A stretch of DNA of 6,078 nucleotides from Clostridiaceae bacterium (GCA_016281115.1 JAEEHZ010000202.1:1-6078); one strand, 5' to 3'. Shown: positions 1 through 5,689, counted from the first letter of the stretch. Notes: a model not told the origin generated them from the letters alone. Program-made: numbers and translations.

Positions 1-522
1 TCTTTGGCCTGAGCCGTCTGCCTTTGTGTTCCATGCAACAAATGCATGACCTTCTTTGGCAAATCCGGGGTTCTCACCGCAAACAACAACATCGCCGTTT
101 TTGGCTTGTCCGCCTGAAACAGTAGCGCTGCCGTCTGTAGTAACGCCGCCGTTGCCGTCATAAGTGATAGTAAACATTCCTTCGTCCCAAGAAGCGTATA
201 AATCAAGCACTGCGCCGTCTGCAGGGATCTCCGAGCCGGGGGCATAGGTATCTCCCAAGCCGTCGGGTCTTGTGTTCCAGGCAAGAAATACGCTTGAAGC
301 CTTGTAGAACATATTCTCGGCAGCACTTTCGCCCTCAAGAACATAAGAATCCGAGTAATCCTCGGTTATTCCGCCGTTACCGTGATAGGTCACATAAGCG
401 CCGTCGTTTGTGATATCGTCAAGAGCTTTGATCTGCGGAGCCGTAAACAATGCCGAGCAAAGTACAGCCAACGCAATAAAAGCAGATATCACAGCTGTGA
501 TTTTTGTTGTTTTGATCTTCAT
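1..522 (-). CDS. Secreted InlB B-repeat (Listeria-Bacteroides repeat) protein, N-terminal part
   Basis: Open frame of 174 codons starting at ATG (520-522, minus strand) and running off the left edge with no stop, so the C-terminus is missing. Residues 1-33 look like a Sec signal peptide: KIKTTK at the N-end, a hydrophobic stretch around 9-28, and a plausible cleavage after IKA at 31-33. Then comes one complete InlB B-type repeat at about 43-112 (begins VTYHGNGG, contains AWNTRPDG, ends LYASW) and most of a second from about 118 (begins ITYDGNGG, contains AWNTKADGSG). These repeats are small beta-grasp-like modules found in many copies on surface proteins of Bacillota; they are structural or adhesive rather than enzymatic. 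The same repeat type forms the C-terminal third of the protein at 1164-4139. Whether this protein is anchored by a sorting motif or carries an enzyme domain is decided by the part outside the window. Family assignment is strong; function is unknown. Confidence 0.88.
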   Translation of the reverse strand, partial: MKIKTTKITAVISAFIALAVLCSALFTAPQIKALDDITNDGAYVTYHGNGGITEDYSDSYVLEGESAAENMFYKASSVFLAWNTRPDGLGDTYAPGSEIPADGAVLDLYASWDEGMFTITYDGNGGVTTDGSATVSGGQAKNGDVVVCGENPGFAKEGHAFVAWNTKADGSGQR

Positions 523-528
523 AATTAA

Positions 529-536
529 TCCTCCCT
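529..536 (-). promoter_or_regulatory. Ribosome binding site of the InlB-repeat gene
   Basis: On the minus strand this reads AGGGAGGA, six bases ahead of the ATG at 522. It fixes the start of a gene whose far end is outside the window. Confidence 0.85.
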
Positions 537-565
537 AAACTAAATCTTGAATATTTAGTAGAAGT

Positions 566-594
566 ATGTTACCACACTTTTTTACAAAAGTAAA
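566..594 (-). promoter_or_regulatory. SigA-type promoter of the InlB-repeat gene
   Basis: Minus-strand -35 box TTTACT (589-594) and -10 box TAACAT (566-571) are separated by exactly 17 bases. Initiation would fall near 559, giving a leader of roughly 35-40 bases that contains the ribosome binding site. The boxes are each imperfect, so strength is probably moderate. Confidence 0.6.
581..594. promoter_or_regulatory. Operator-like inverted repeat over the -35 box, copy 1
   Basis: On the minus strand the sequence is TTTACTTTTGTAAA: perfect half-sites TTTAC and GTAAA around four bases. It covers the -35 box of the InlB-repeat gene, where a bound repressor would block RNA polymerase. A near copy lies at the same promoter position of the large surface-protein gene (4188-4201). 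A regulator is inferred only; AT-rich DNA makes such repeats fairly common by chance. Confidence 0.35.
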
Positions 595-680
595 TAGAAA
601 AAACAAAAAAAGTTAAAAAAATATTAAATTATGTCAAAATTGTAATATTTTGGAATACGGGAACATATATTTTTGAAAAA

Positions 681-686
681 GGAGGT
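681..686 (+). promoter_or_regulatory. Ribosome binding site that selects the TTG start at 694
   Basis: GGAGGT preceded by AAA lies seven bases before TTG at 694-696. The longer in-frame reading from TTG at 673 would begin upstream of this site and would itself encode the Shine-Dalgarno sequence as protein, and it has no ribosome site of its own. The next in-frame Met is inside the second half of the protein, so TTG at 694 is the only sensible start. Confidence 0.85.
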
Positions 687-693
687 CATATAT

Positions 694-1083
694 TTGAACA
701 ATAAGAATAAAAAACTGTCTTTTTCAAAAATTGCTTTATCCGCTGTTTTAGCCTATTTGCTATGCTTTCTGGTAATATTTGCCTGCGCGGCACTCATTAA
801 AAAATCAGGCAATATCCCCGGCGACGCATTATCTGCAATTACGACCTGTGCAATAAGTTTGTCTACGATAATTGCAACCTTCGGGGTATGTTTGATGTCG
901 AAAAGTAACGGATTAATTACAGGCATAGTATCCGGCGCCGCAATATTTATAATTATGATTATAATAGGGCTTGCGCTCGGCAGTAAAACAGATACAGCGG
1001 CGCTGCTTGCAAAGGGTGCCGCAATAATAGCCGCAGGCGGCATAGGCGGTGTGCTGGGCGTAAACAAAAAAAGTAAGGTGTAA
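694..1083 (+). CDS. TIGR04086/YrzE-type small integral membrane protein
   Basis: A 129-residue protein starting at TTG. A short lysine/asparagine-rich N-terminus is followed by four hydrophobic segments at about 13-35, 46-67, 74-96 and 104-123, and a basic tail NKKSKV. Length, four-helix layout, the NGLITGIVSGAAIF segment entering helix 3 and the glycine-rich end GGIGGVLGVN fit what I recall of the TIGR04086 family of Bacillota (YrzE in Bacillus), whose molecular role is not known. In other species members are often near yajC and tgt; here neither is present and the gene stands alone, facing away from the InlB-repeat gene and converging on the large surface-protein gene. I see no convincing promoter: the best upstream boxes (TTGTAA at 640-645 with ACATAT at 663-668) are poor. 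Fold class is certain; the family call is from memory of its pattern. Confidence 0.82.
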   Translation: MNNKNKKLSFSKIALSAVLAYLLCFLVIFACAALIKKSGNIPGDALSAITTCAISLSTIIATFGVCLMSKSNGLITGIVSGAAIFIIMIIIGLALGSKTDTAALLAKGAAIIAAGGIGGVLGVNKKSKV

Positions 1084-1095
1084 AATTAACTAAAC

Positions 1096-1133
1096 ATAAA
1101 AACCCGGCTCGCAGAGATTTTCTGCAAGCCGGG
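1096..1133 (-). terminator. Intrinsic terminator of the large surface-protein gene, probably bidirectional
   Basis: Hairpin at 1103-1133: a 13-position stem with one internal C-A mismatch (1110/1126), seven GC-rich pairs at its base (CCCGGCT with AGCCGGG), and a five-base loop. On the minus strand it is followed directly by TTTTTAT (1102 down to 1096), a good U-tract, about 30 bases after the stop of the 1164-4139 gene. On the plus strand it follows the stop at 1083 by 19 bases but the downstream run (AATTATTTGTT) is a weak U-tract, so it may end both convergent transcripts with unequal efficiency. Confidence 0.85.
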
Positions 1134-1163
1134 AATTATTTGTTATATAATTGTGTTATTCAA

Positions 1164-4139
1164 TTATGCCTTCTTCTTTTTGAGGAATGTGAATGTGGCT
1201 GCGGCGCCTGCCATAGCAAGAGCTATAACCCAAACCATCATATTATCCTCGGCACCTGTCTTGGGAGCAGCTTTCTTTTGCCACTGAGCATATACTCTGA
1301 CATCGCTTGCACCCATTACAAATGTGTCGCCTGCTGCATAAGAAGTACCCGAACCGTCAGGCTCTGTGTTCCAGGAAACAAAGTTGTAACCTTCTCTGTC
1401 GAAGAAGTTAGCCTCTATTTCTACTGTGCTTTCATAGAGAGCGCCGACTCTCTTCTCGGTTTTGCCTTCTTCGTATGTGCCGCCGTTACCGTCATAGATA
1501 ACTCCGAATTCAACGCCGAGGTACTTGTTCTTCCACTGTGCGTAGAGAACAACATCCTGTGCGGGCATTGTGAATGTCTCGCCGGGTTTGAACTCTTTAC
1601 CTGTTCCGTCTGCCTTGGTATTCCAGGAAACGAATACATACTTCTCCTCAGAGGGAGCAAATGTATTTTCTGCAACTGTTACATTAGACTTATACTCATA
1701 AGCCTTGGAAACTGTCTCGTTTGTCTTTGTGCCTGTTGCATTGTTTGAGTTGTAAATAACGGTGTAGCCGTTTGCAGACCACTGTGCATAAAGGTCAACG
1801 GAATTGTTGGGCATTACAAATGTATCTCCGCTCTTGTATGCTGTGCCTGTGCCGTCTGCCTTAGTATTCCAGCCCTTGAATGAATATCCCTCGTTTGTGA
1901 AGAGATTATCCTTTACTGTAACTGTGTCGCCGCTGCTGAAATTAAAGGTCTCAGACTTATTATCTGATAAATTGGAATGATAAATTACCATATAAGCAGA
2001 TACATTGTTAAGAACAGGAGAAGCAACAGTGTTGATTCTCTCGTCTGTGAGAGTGTTAACTATTCCCAGATCGCCGTCGTTTGTCTTGATCTCTGTTCCG
2101 TAGATGCCGTCCTTAAGAACGAGCGGGATGGTAAGTGTATAAGTAACCTCAGGTAAGAAACCTACTGTGTTCCACTTAATGGACTTTCCGTTTTCGAGAA
2201 CGGTTACGGTGTCATTGTAGGTATTTCCGTCTTCGTCAACAACAGTAATGAGGTTAACATCTTTAATTTCAAAGTTTTCTGTCTGAATGTCATCAAGAAC
2301 GAGATAAGAAGCGAAAGAAGCGATCAAAGCGGTATTGATAGCTCTGTTGAGTTCTTCGTTGCTGTCTGCGCTGTATGTCATACCGTTTGTGCAGAAGCTT
2401 GCAACAGTGTTGTAAGCGGCGGCTGTTGTATCAAGAACGATACCTGCAAGGCTGTGACCTGCGTCTGTTATCGCCTTAGCTTCGCTTACGCCCTCAAAGC
2501 CCTCGTTAGGAGCACCGTCAGTAACGAATATAACTATAACGTCTCTTGAGCTGTCGTTGCGGCTTGTAATAAGACGGCCGGCAGTCTCAAAGCCCTCAGA
2601 GTAGTGTGTGTCGCCGTAAGGCTCTTGTGAGAACAAGAATTCGTGTATGCTGTCATAATCGGCAGTGAAATCGCAATATGACTGCATATCCTCACTGAAA
2701 GGAGCAATTGCTATACGGTTATCAAGCTTCTCATTGTTAAGAAGGACCTTGGAAATATCGTCAACCTTAGAGATAAGAGTATAGAATTTTGAAACTCCGT
2801 CTACTGTGTCCATCATACTTCCGCTGTAGTCAAGTACAAATACGATATCGGTAGGATTGTTGGCAGTACGGTAAGAGAAGTCTACTCTCAGCTCTGCGTC
2901 CTTCATATCTGTATCTACCCATTTTGCGGATTTATGTATCCAAGTAAGAGAGTCGCCGTTTTTAACGCCTGCGTTTGAGTTGTAACCGCTGAGGTCAACT
3001 TCGCCGCCGTTATAATCTTCGTTATCCTCATATTTAAAGGAACCTGCTGTTATATCTGTTACATACTGAGACCATTTGCTTGCGCTGTTCCAAATATCGC
3101 TGTAACCGAACTCTGTAATAGCGTCAACATTCTCAAACTCAACTTCGGCAGAATAACAACCGCTGAATGCGTCTTTGCCGAGTGTTCTCACGCTTGCAGG
3201 GATAGTAACGTTCTTAAGAGCAGAGCAACCATAGAAAGAGCCTTCGTCTATTGTCTCTACTGTTTTTCCGAGATCAACACTTGTAAGCGCTGTGCATCCG
3301 CTGAAAGCAGAAACGCCTGTTTTCTTTGTGCCGTCTTCAAACTTAACGCTCTTTAAACCTGTGCAGCCAAAGAATGCGCGGTCTCCGATAGTCTCGGTTT
3401 TTGCCGGGATCGTGATAGATTCCAAAGCTGTGCAACGGCTGAAGCCCTGTACGCCTATTTCAGTAAGACTTGCGGGAAGAGTTATCTCTTTGAGAGCGAC
3501 ACACTGCAAAAACGCACCTGTTCCTATTTTCGCAACGCCCTCACCCAATGTAACGTTTACAAGAGCAACGTCAGCAGAGAAAGCCTTGTCACCGATAGCA
3601 GAAACACTACCGGGAATGCTTACGTCTGTTAAAGCAACAAGTCCGCTGAAAGCAGCCTCGCCAATCTCTTGAACTCCGTCGCTGAGTGTAAGCTTTGTAA
3701 GCTGTTTTGCGCCGCCGAAAGCGTAAGCGCCTATCTTTTTAACAGTGCCGGGTATTGTAAGCTCAGCGAGAGAGCCGCAATCAAAGAATGCGTAATCGCC
3801 GATAGACTCAACACTGCCGGCAAATGTTATGCTTGTTAAGTTTTTGCAGGCATTAAAAGCATAACTGCCGATTGAAGAAACCCCGTCCTCAAGAACAAGA
3901 GAGGTCATTGCCGCTCTGTGCTCATACCAAGGAGCGCGTGTTTCTGCGCTGTAATTTTCCATTTCGCCTGTACCGGAAACGGTAAGTGTTTTTGTACCGT
4001 CGTTAAATGTCCAGGTGAGGTTTTCGCCGCAAGAGCCGTTTCTCGCAGGGTCTTTTGTTACATCGGCAGCCGAAGCTCCGACTGCAACCACCGCTACAAG
4101 AAGCAATGCAGCTAAAATAATTGAAATTGCTTTTTTCAA
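1164..4139 (-). CDS. Large wall-anchored surface protein: LRR (BspA type) - VWA - InlB B-repeats - sorting signal
   Basis: A 991-residue protein starting at TTG (4137-4139). Order of parts: Sec signal peptide 1-24 ending ASA before ADVTKD; a short beta segment 34-71 (CGENLTWTF, LTVSGTGEM, APW) that commonly precedes such repeats in clostridia; eleven 23-residue BspA-type (LRR_5) repeats at 78-330; a linker; a VWA domain at about 429-605 with MIDAS residues DYSGS (437-441), Thr511 and Asp541 in VTDGAPNEG; a beta-rich domain to about 710 resembling the part that follows VWA in pilus-tip adhesins; three InlB B-repeats at 715-787, 792-869 and 878-953, each ending YAQW. The tail has APKTG at 958-962, a hydrophobic helix 967-986 and KKKKA, the layout of a sortase substrate. 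MIDAS implies divalent-metal binding and ligand binding. Likely an adhesin displayed on the wall; the ligand is unknown. No sortase is in the window. The start is forced by the SD spacing; the nearby ATG at 4146 is out of frame and abuts the SD. Confidence 0.93.
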   Translation of the reverse strand: MKKAISIILAALLLVAVVAVGASAADVTKDPARNGSCGENLTWTFNDGTKTLTVSGTGEMENYSAETRAPWYEHRAAMTSLVLEDGVSSIGSYAFNACKNLTSITFAGSVESIGDYAFFDCGSLAELTIPGTVKKIGAYAFGGAKQLTKLTLSDGVQEIGEAAFSGLVALTDVSIPGSVSAIGDKAFSADVALVNVTLGEGVAKIGTGAFLQCVALKEITLPASLTEIGVQGFSRCTALESITIPAKTETIGDRAFFGCTGLKSVKFEDGTKKTGVSAFSGCTALTSVDLGKTVETIDEGSFYGCSALKNVTIPASVRTLGKDAFSGCYSAEVEFENVDAITEFGYSDIWNSASKWSQYVTDITAGSFKYEDNEDYNGGEVDLSGYNSNAGVKNGDSLTWIHKSAKWVDTDMKDAELRVDFSYRTANNPTDIVFVLDYSGSMMDTVDGVSKFYTLISKVDDISKVLLNNEKLDNRIAIAPFSEDMQSYCDFTADYDSIHEFLFSQEPYGDTHYSEGFETAGRLITSRNDSSRDVIVIFVTDGAPNEGFEGVSEAKAITDAGHSLAGIVLDTTAAAYNTVASFCTNGMTYSADSNEELNRAINTALIASFASYLVLDDIQTENFEIKDVNLITVVDEDGNTYNDTVTVLENGKSIKWNTVGFLPEVTYTLTIPLVLKDGIYGTEIKTNDGDLGIVNTLTDERINTVASPVLNNVSAYMVIYHSNLSDNKSETFNFSSGDTVTVKDNLFTNEGYSFKGWNTKADGTGTAYKSGDTFVMPNNSVDLYAQWSANGYTVIYNSNNATGTKTNETVSKAYEYKSNVTVAENTFAPSEEKYVFVSWNTKADGTGKEFKPGETFTMPAQDVVLYAQWKNKYLGVEFGVIYDGNGGTYEEGKTEKRVGALYESTVEIEANFFDREGYNFVSWNTEPDGSGTSYAAGDTFVMGASDVRVYAQWQKKAAPKTGAEDNMMVWVIALAMAGAAATFTFLKKKKA
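1281..1997 (-). repeat. Three tandem InlB B-type repeats within the surface protein
   Basis: Coding repeats of 73-78 residues. Each has the opening VIY followed by a turn rich in N, S or G, a central WNTK/WNTE-x-DGTG/DGSG block, then GDTF or GETF and a closing YAQW. Repeats 1 and 2 share WNTKADGTG exactly; repeat 3 is closer to the consensus at its start (IYDGNGGTYEE). At DNA level the central block (for example around 1605-1625 and 1850-1870) is still similar, and it also resembles the block near 10-35 in the neighbouring InlB-repeat gene, so these are possible sites of recombination or assembly error. Confidence 0.85.
3150..3908 (-). repeat. Eleven tandem 69-base units encoding BspA-type leucine-rich repeats
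   Basis: Residues 78-330 divide into eleven units of exactly 23 residues with no insertion or deletion. The pattern is L-x-x-[VIL]-x-[LIF]-x-x-x-[VT]-x-x-I-G-x-x-A-F-x-x-C-x-x. The Cys near the end of each unit is kept in units 1, 2, 6, 7, 8, 9, 10 and 11 and replaced in units 3, 4 and 5. The DNA units have diverged, so the array is old rather than a fresh expansion. This solenoid type usually serves ligand or host-protein binding. Confidence 0.9.
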
Positions 4140-4146
4140 GGTACAT

Positions 4147-4153
4147 ACCTCCT
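4147..4153 (-). promoter_or_regulatory. Ribosome binding site that selects the TTG start of the surface-protein gene
   Basis: On the minus strand AGGAGGT, seven bases before TTG at 4139. An ATG at 4146 follows it with no spacing and leads into a different frame, so the ribosome must use TTG. Confidence 0.9.
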
Positions 4154-4172
4154 AAACCTTTCTAGCTTTAAT

Positions 4173-4201
4173 ATAATAACAAAAAAGTTTACAAAGGTCA
4201 A
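4173..4201 (-). promoter_or_regulatory. Strong SigA-type promoter of the surface-protein gene
   Basis: Minus-strand -35 TTGACC (4196-4201) and -10 TATTAT (4173-4178), spacer exactly 17 bases. Each box differs from consensus at one position. Initiation near 4166 gives a leader of about 27 bases that holds only the ribosome site, so regulation, if any, is at initiation rather than by a leader structure. AT-rich DNA directly upstream may act as an UP element. Confidence 0.85.
4188..4201. promoter_or_regulatory. Operator-like inverted repeat over the -35 box, copy 2
   Basis: Minus-strand TTGACCTTTGTAAA matches the site at 581-594 at 12 of 14 positions and sits at the identical place relative to -35. 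The half-sites TTGAC and GTAAA have one mismatch; one further flanking pair (G and C) also fits. Part of the likeness is forced by the -35 box itself, but the eight bases TTTGTAAA after it are identical in both promoters. Confidence 0.35.
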
Positions 4202-4245
4202 CCCTTTTTTATAATAATAAATAGAAAACCAACTTTTACTTGTAT

Positions 4246-4274
4246 TTGACTTAAGATAATTATTACAAAATAAT
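4246..4274 (+). promoter_or_regulatory. Possible upstream second promoter of the LRR-lipoprotein gene
   Basis: TTGACT (4246-4251) and AATAAT (4269-4274) with a 17-base spacer. Each box has five of six consensus bases, but the -10 lacks the important first T and the region is AT-rich. It would give a leader of about 190 bases passing through the small inverted repeat at 4287-4304. Confidence 0.3.
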
Positions 4275-4409
4275 TACACCGCAGCATGTTTTCAGCAGAA
4301 AACAGCCCTGATTTTGACAAAATTTACAATAAAATGTTTCAAAAAAATAATATGGGATTTGCAATAATATTTGCACCCGATATGTCAATATTATCTATAT
4401 TTATTCCAA

Positions 4410-4438
4410 TTGATATTTCACAAAGCATATGGTATCAT
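4410..4438 (+). promoter_or_regulatory. SigA-type promoter of the LRR-lipoprotein gene
   Basis: TTGATA (4410-4415) and TATCAT (4433-4438), spacer exactly 17 bases. Initiation near 4445 leaves a leader of about 28 bases. The longest in-frame reading of the gene would start at 4371, upstream of this promoter, which argues that the coding region begins later, at 4473. Confidence 0.75.
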
Positions 4439-4459
4439 TTTTACATACGAAAAAATCAC

Positions 4460-4464
4460 GGAGA
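4460..4464 (+). promoter_or_regulatory. Ribosome binding site of the LRR-lipoprotein gene
   Basis: GGAGA, about eight bases before TTG at 4473-4475. It is weaker than the other ribosome sites in the window. The alternative in-frame ATG at 4500 has no such site, although it would still leave a short lipoprotein signal. Confidence 0.6.
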
Positions 4465-4472
4465 CGATTCAT

Positions 4473-5603
4473 TTGCTATCACAAAACCGTTTAAAACTGA
4501 TGTTATACTTTTATGCCCCCCTGATGATGATGCTTGTACTTTGCTCGTGTACGGATAAGGTGCAGGAAAATGTTTCAGATACACCGGGAGCAAAAAGCTT
4601 TAAATATATCGAATATGATGATTTTGTAGAAATATCAAAATACACAGGCACCGGAGGAAACGTTAAAATTCCCGAAATGATTGGCGGTTCGCCTGTAAAA
4701 AGCATTGCGGATAAGGCTTTCTTTAACTGCGAAACGGTTACCTCTTTGACCATGCCTCAAACCGTAGAAAAAATAGGCGCAAAGGCGTTTTTCGGATGTT
4801 CGTCTCTTGATGACATCGTTTTTTCGGATAGTATAAGCTATGTAGGCTCATTTGCCTTTAAAGGTACGCCGTGGCTTAATGAACAATCAGAAGATTTTGT
4901 TGTTGTAGGCGACGGTGTGCTGATAGATTACAGAGGCACATCGCAAAAGGTCGAGGTTCCCGAAGGAATTACGGCTTTTGAGGACGCTTTTGCAGACAAT
5001 TACAGCATCACATCAATATCTCTGCCGTCCACATTGAAAACATTCGGTTCAAACGCCTTTTACGCCTGCACAATTATAAAGGAAATAAGCATAAACGAAA
5101 ATCCAAACTATATTGTTGATAATAATATCCTATACACGGCTGACAAGTCAGTTCTTCTTTACCGTCCGGCTCTCGCAAGCGGCGACAGTGTTTCGGTAGG
5201 CGAAGAAACAACAAAAATTAATTCTTATGCTTTTTCCAATAACACAAAGCTTAAAAGCATAGAATTTCCGGAGTCTCTCAAAAGTATCGGCGATTACTGT
5301 TTCGATTACTGCACTAACCTTGAAGAAATAAAGCTGCCGAAAAACACTGCGCAGCTCGGAAAATACTCATTTAATTACTGCTCTTCGCTGAAAAAAATAA
5401 CGCTGGGCAATAAAATAGAAAAAATACCCGAAGGTACATTCGCAAGTTGCAAAAGCCTAAACTGGGTGCTGATACCCGAAAGTGTGCGTATTATAGATAA
5501 AAACGCGTTTTATTATTGCTCTGCGCTTACGGATATTACTATTCCCGACACCGCAAGCATAGACGATACCGCATTTGCGGGAACAGGTATAAATATACAT
5601 TAA
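4473..5603 (+). CDS. BspA-type leucine-rich-repeat lipoprotein
   Basis: With the TTG start at 4473 the protein has 376 residues. Residues 1-25 form a lipoprotein signal: basic residues (R6, K8), a hydrophobic run LMLYFYAPLMMMLVL, then LCSC, with Cys26 as the likely lipid-carrying residue; the following TDKVQENVSD is a typical flexible linker. From about residue 42 to the end are BspA-type (LRR_5) repeats: complete 23-residue units at about 89-111, 112-134, 178-200, 262-284, 285-307, 308-330 and 331-353, then a shorter last unit. Two longer inserts interrupt the array (about 135-177, with GTPWLNEQ and GDGVLIDYRG; about 201-261, with NPNYIVDNNILYTADKSVLLYRP), both recurrent island types in this family. 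No enzyme motif is present. It is predicted to sit on the outer face of the membrane, oppositely oriented to the wall-anchored LRR protein next door. Binding partner unknown. Confidence 0.88.
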   Translation: MLSQNRLKLMLYFYAPLMMMLVLCSCTDKVQENVSDTPGAKSFKYIEYDDFVEISKYTGTGGNVKIPEMIGGSPVKSIADKAFFNCETVTSLTMPQTVEKIGAKAFFGCSSLDDIVFSDSISYVGSFAFKGTPWLNEQSEDFVVVGDGVLIDYRGTSQKVEVPEGITAFEDAFADNYSITSISLPSTLKTFGSNAFYACTIIKEISINENPNYIVDNNILYTADKSVLLYRPALASGDSVSVGEETTKINSYAFSNNTKLKSIEFPESLKSIGDYCFDYCTNLEEIKLPKNTAQLGKYSFNYCSSLKKITLGNKIEKIPEGTFASCKSLNWVLIPESVRIIDKNAFYYCSALTDITIPDTASIDDTAFAGTGINIH

Positions 5604-5614
5604 ATAACAATTTC

Positions 5615-5650
5615 AAAGGCGCTTCCGTTATGTAACGGAAGCGCCTTTTT
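5615..5650 (+). terminator. Strong intrinsic terminator after the LRR-lipoprotein gene
   Basis: Perfect inverted repeat: AAAGGCGCTTCCGTTA at 5615-5630 pairs with its complement at 5633-5648, effectively a 15-pair stem with a four-base loop, then T through 5650 (five T in 5646-5650). It begins 11 bases after the stop at 5603. It lies about 40 bases beyond the stop of the convergent YitT gene and could also end that transcript, though on the minus strand the U-tract is only TTT. Confidence 0.92.
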
Positions 5651-5689
5651 GCTCTGTTTATTCTTAACTGATAAGTGTTTACCTTTACA

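Larger units (their letters stand above)
4140..4472. other. Divergent intergenic region between the surface-protein and LRR-lipoprotein genes
   Basis: These 333 AT-rich bases hold the minus-strand promoter and ribosome site of the large gene (4147-4201), a possible extra plus-strand promoter (4246-4274), a small inverted repeat TGTTTTC/GAAAACA at 4287-4304, and the plus-strand promoter and ribosome site of the lipoprotein gene (4410-4464). A plus-strand reading from ATG at 4286 to 4558 exists but has no ribosome site and no recognisable protein; I do not call it a gene. The two main promoters are more than 200 bases apart, so their polymerases would not collide directly. Confidence 0.7.

Noticed and set aside
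753..1067. Minus-strand frame opposite the TIGR04086-type gene
   Set aside because: Shadow of a four-helix membrane protein gene; no ribosome site and low-complexity hydrophobic content.
1147..1167. Inverted repeat ATAATTG/CAATTAT at the 3' end of the large gene
   Set aside because: Entirely AT-rich, overlaps the stop codon, and the GC-rich hairpin at 1103-1133 explains termination better.
1140..1748. Plus-strand open frame of about 200 codons rich in cysteine
   Set aside because: It lies fully antisense to the InlB-repeat region of the large gene, has no ribosome site, and its Cys-rich composition is what antisense reading of this repeat DNA gives.
3292..3672. Plus-strand open frame with a 23-residue periodicity
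   Set aside because: It is the mirror of the LRR array on the opposite strand; the periodicity comes from the 69-base units.
4314..4319. Perfect -35 consensus TTGACA
   Set aside because: No acceptable -10 box at 16-18 bases downstream.
4371..4472. N-terminal extension of the LRR lipoprotein to TTG at 4371
   Set aside because: This start lies upstream of a clear promoter at 4410-4438, lacks a ribosome site, and would bury the lipoprotein signal 34 residues into the chain.
4286..4558. 90-codon plus-strand frame starting at ATG in the divergent region
   Set aside because: No Shine-Dalgarno sequence, it runs across the lipoprotein promoter and into that gene in another frame, and its protein resembles nothing known to me.
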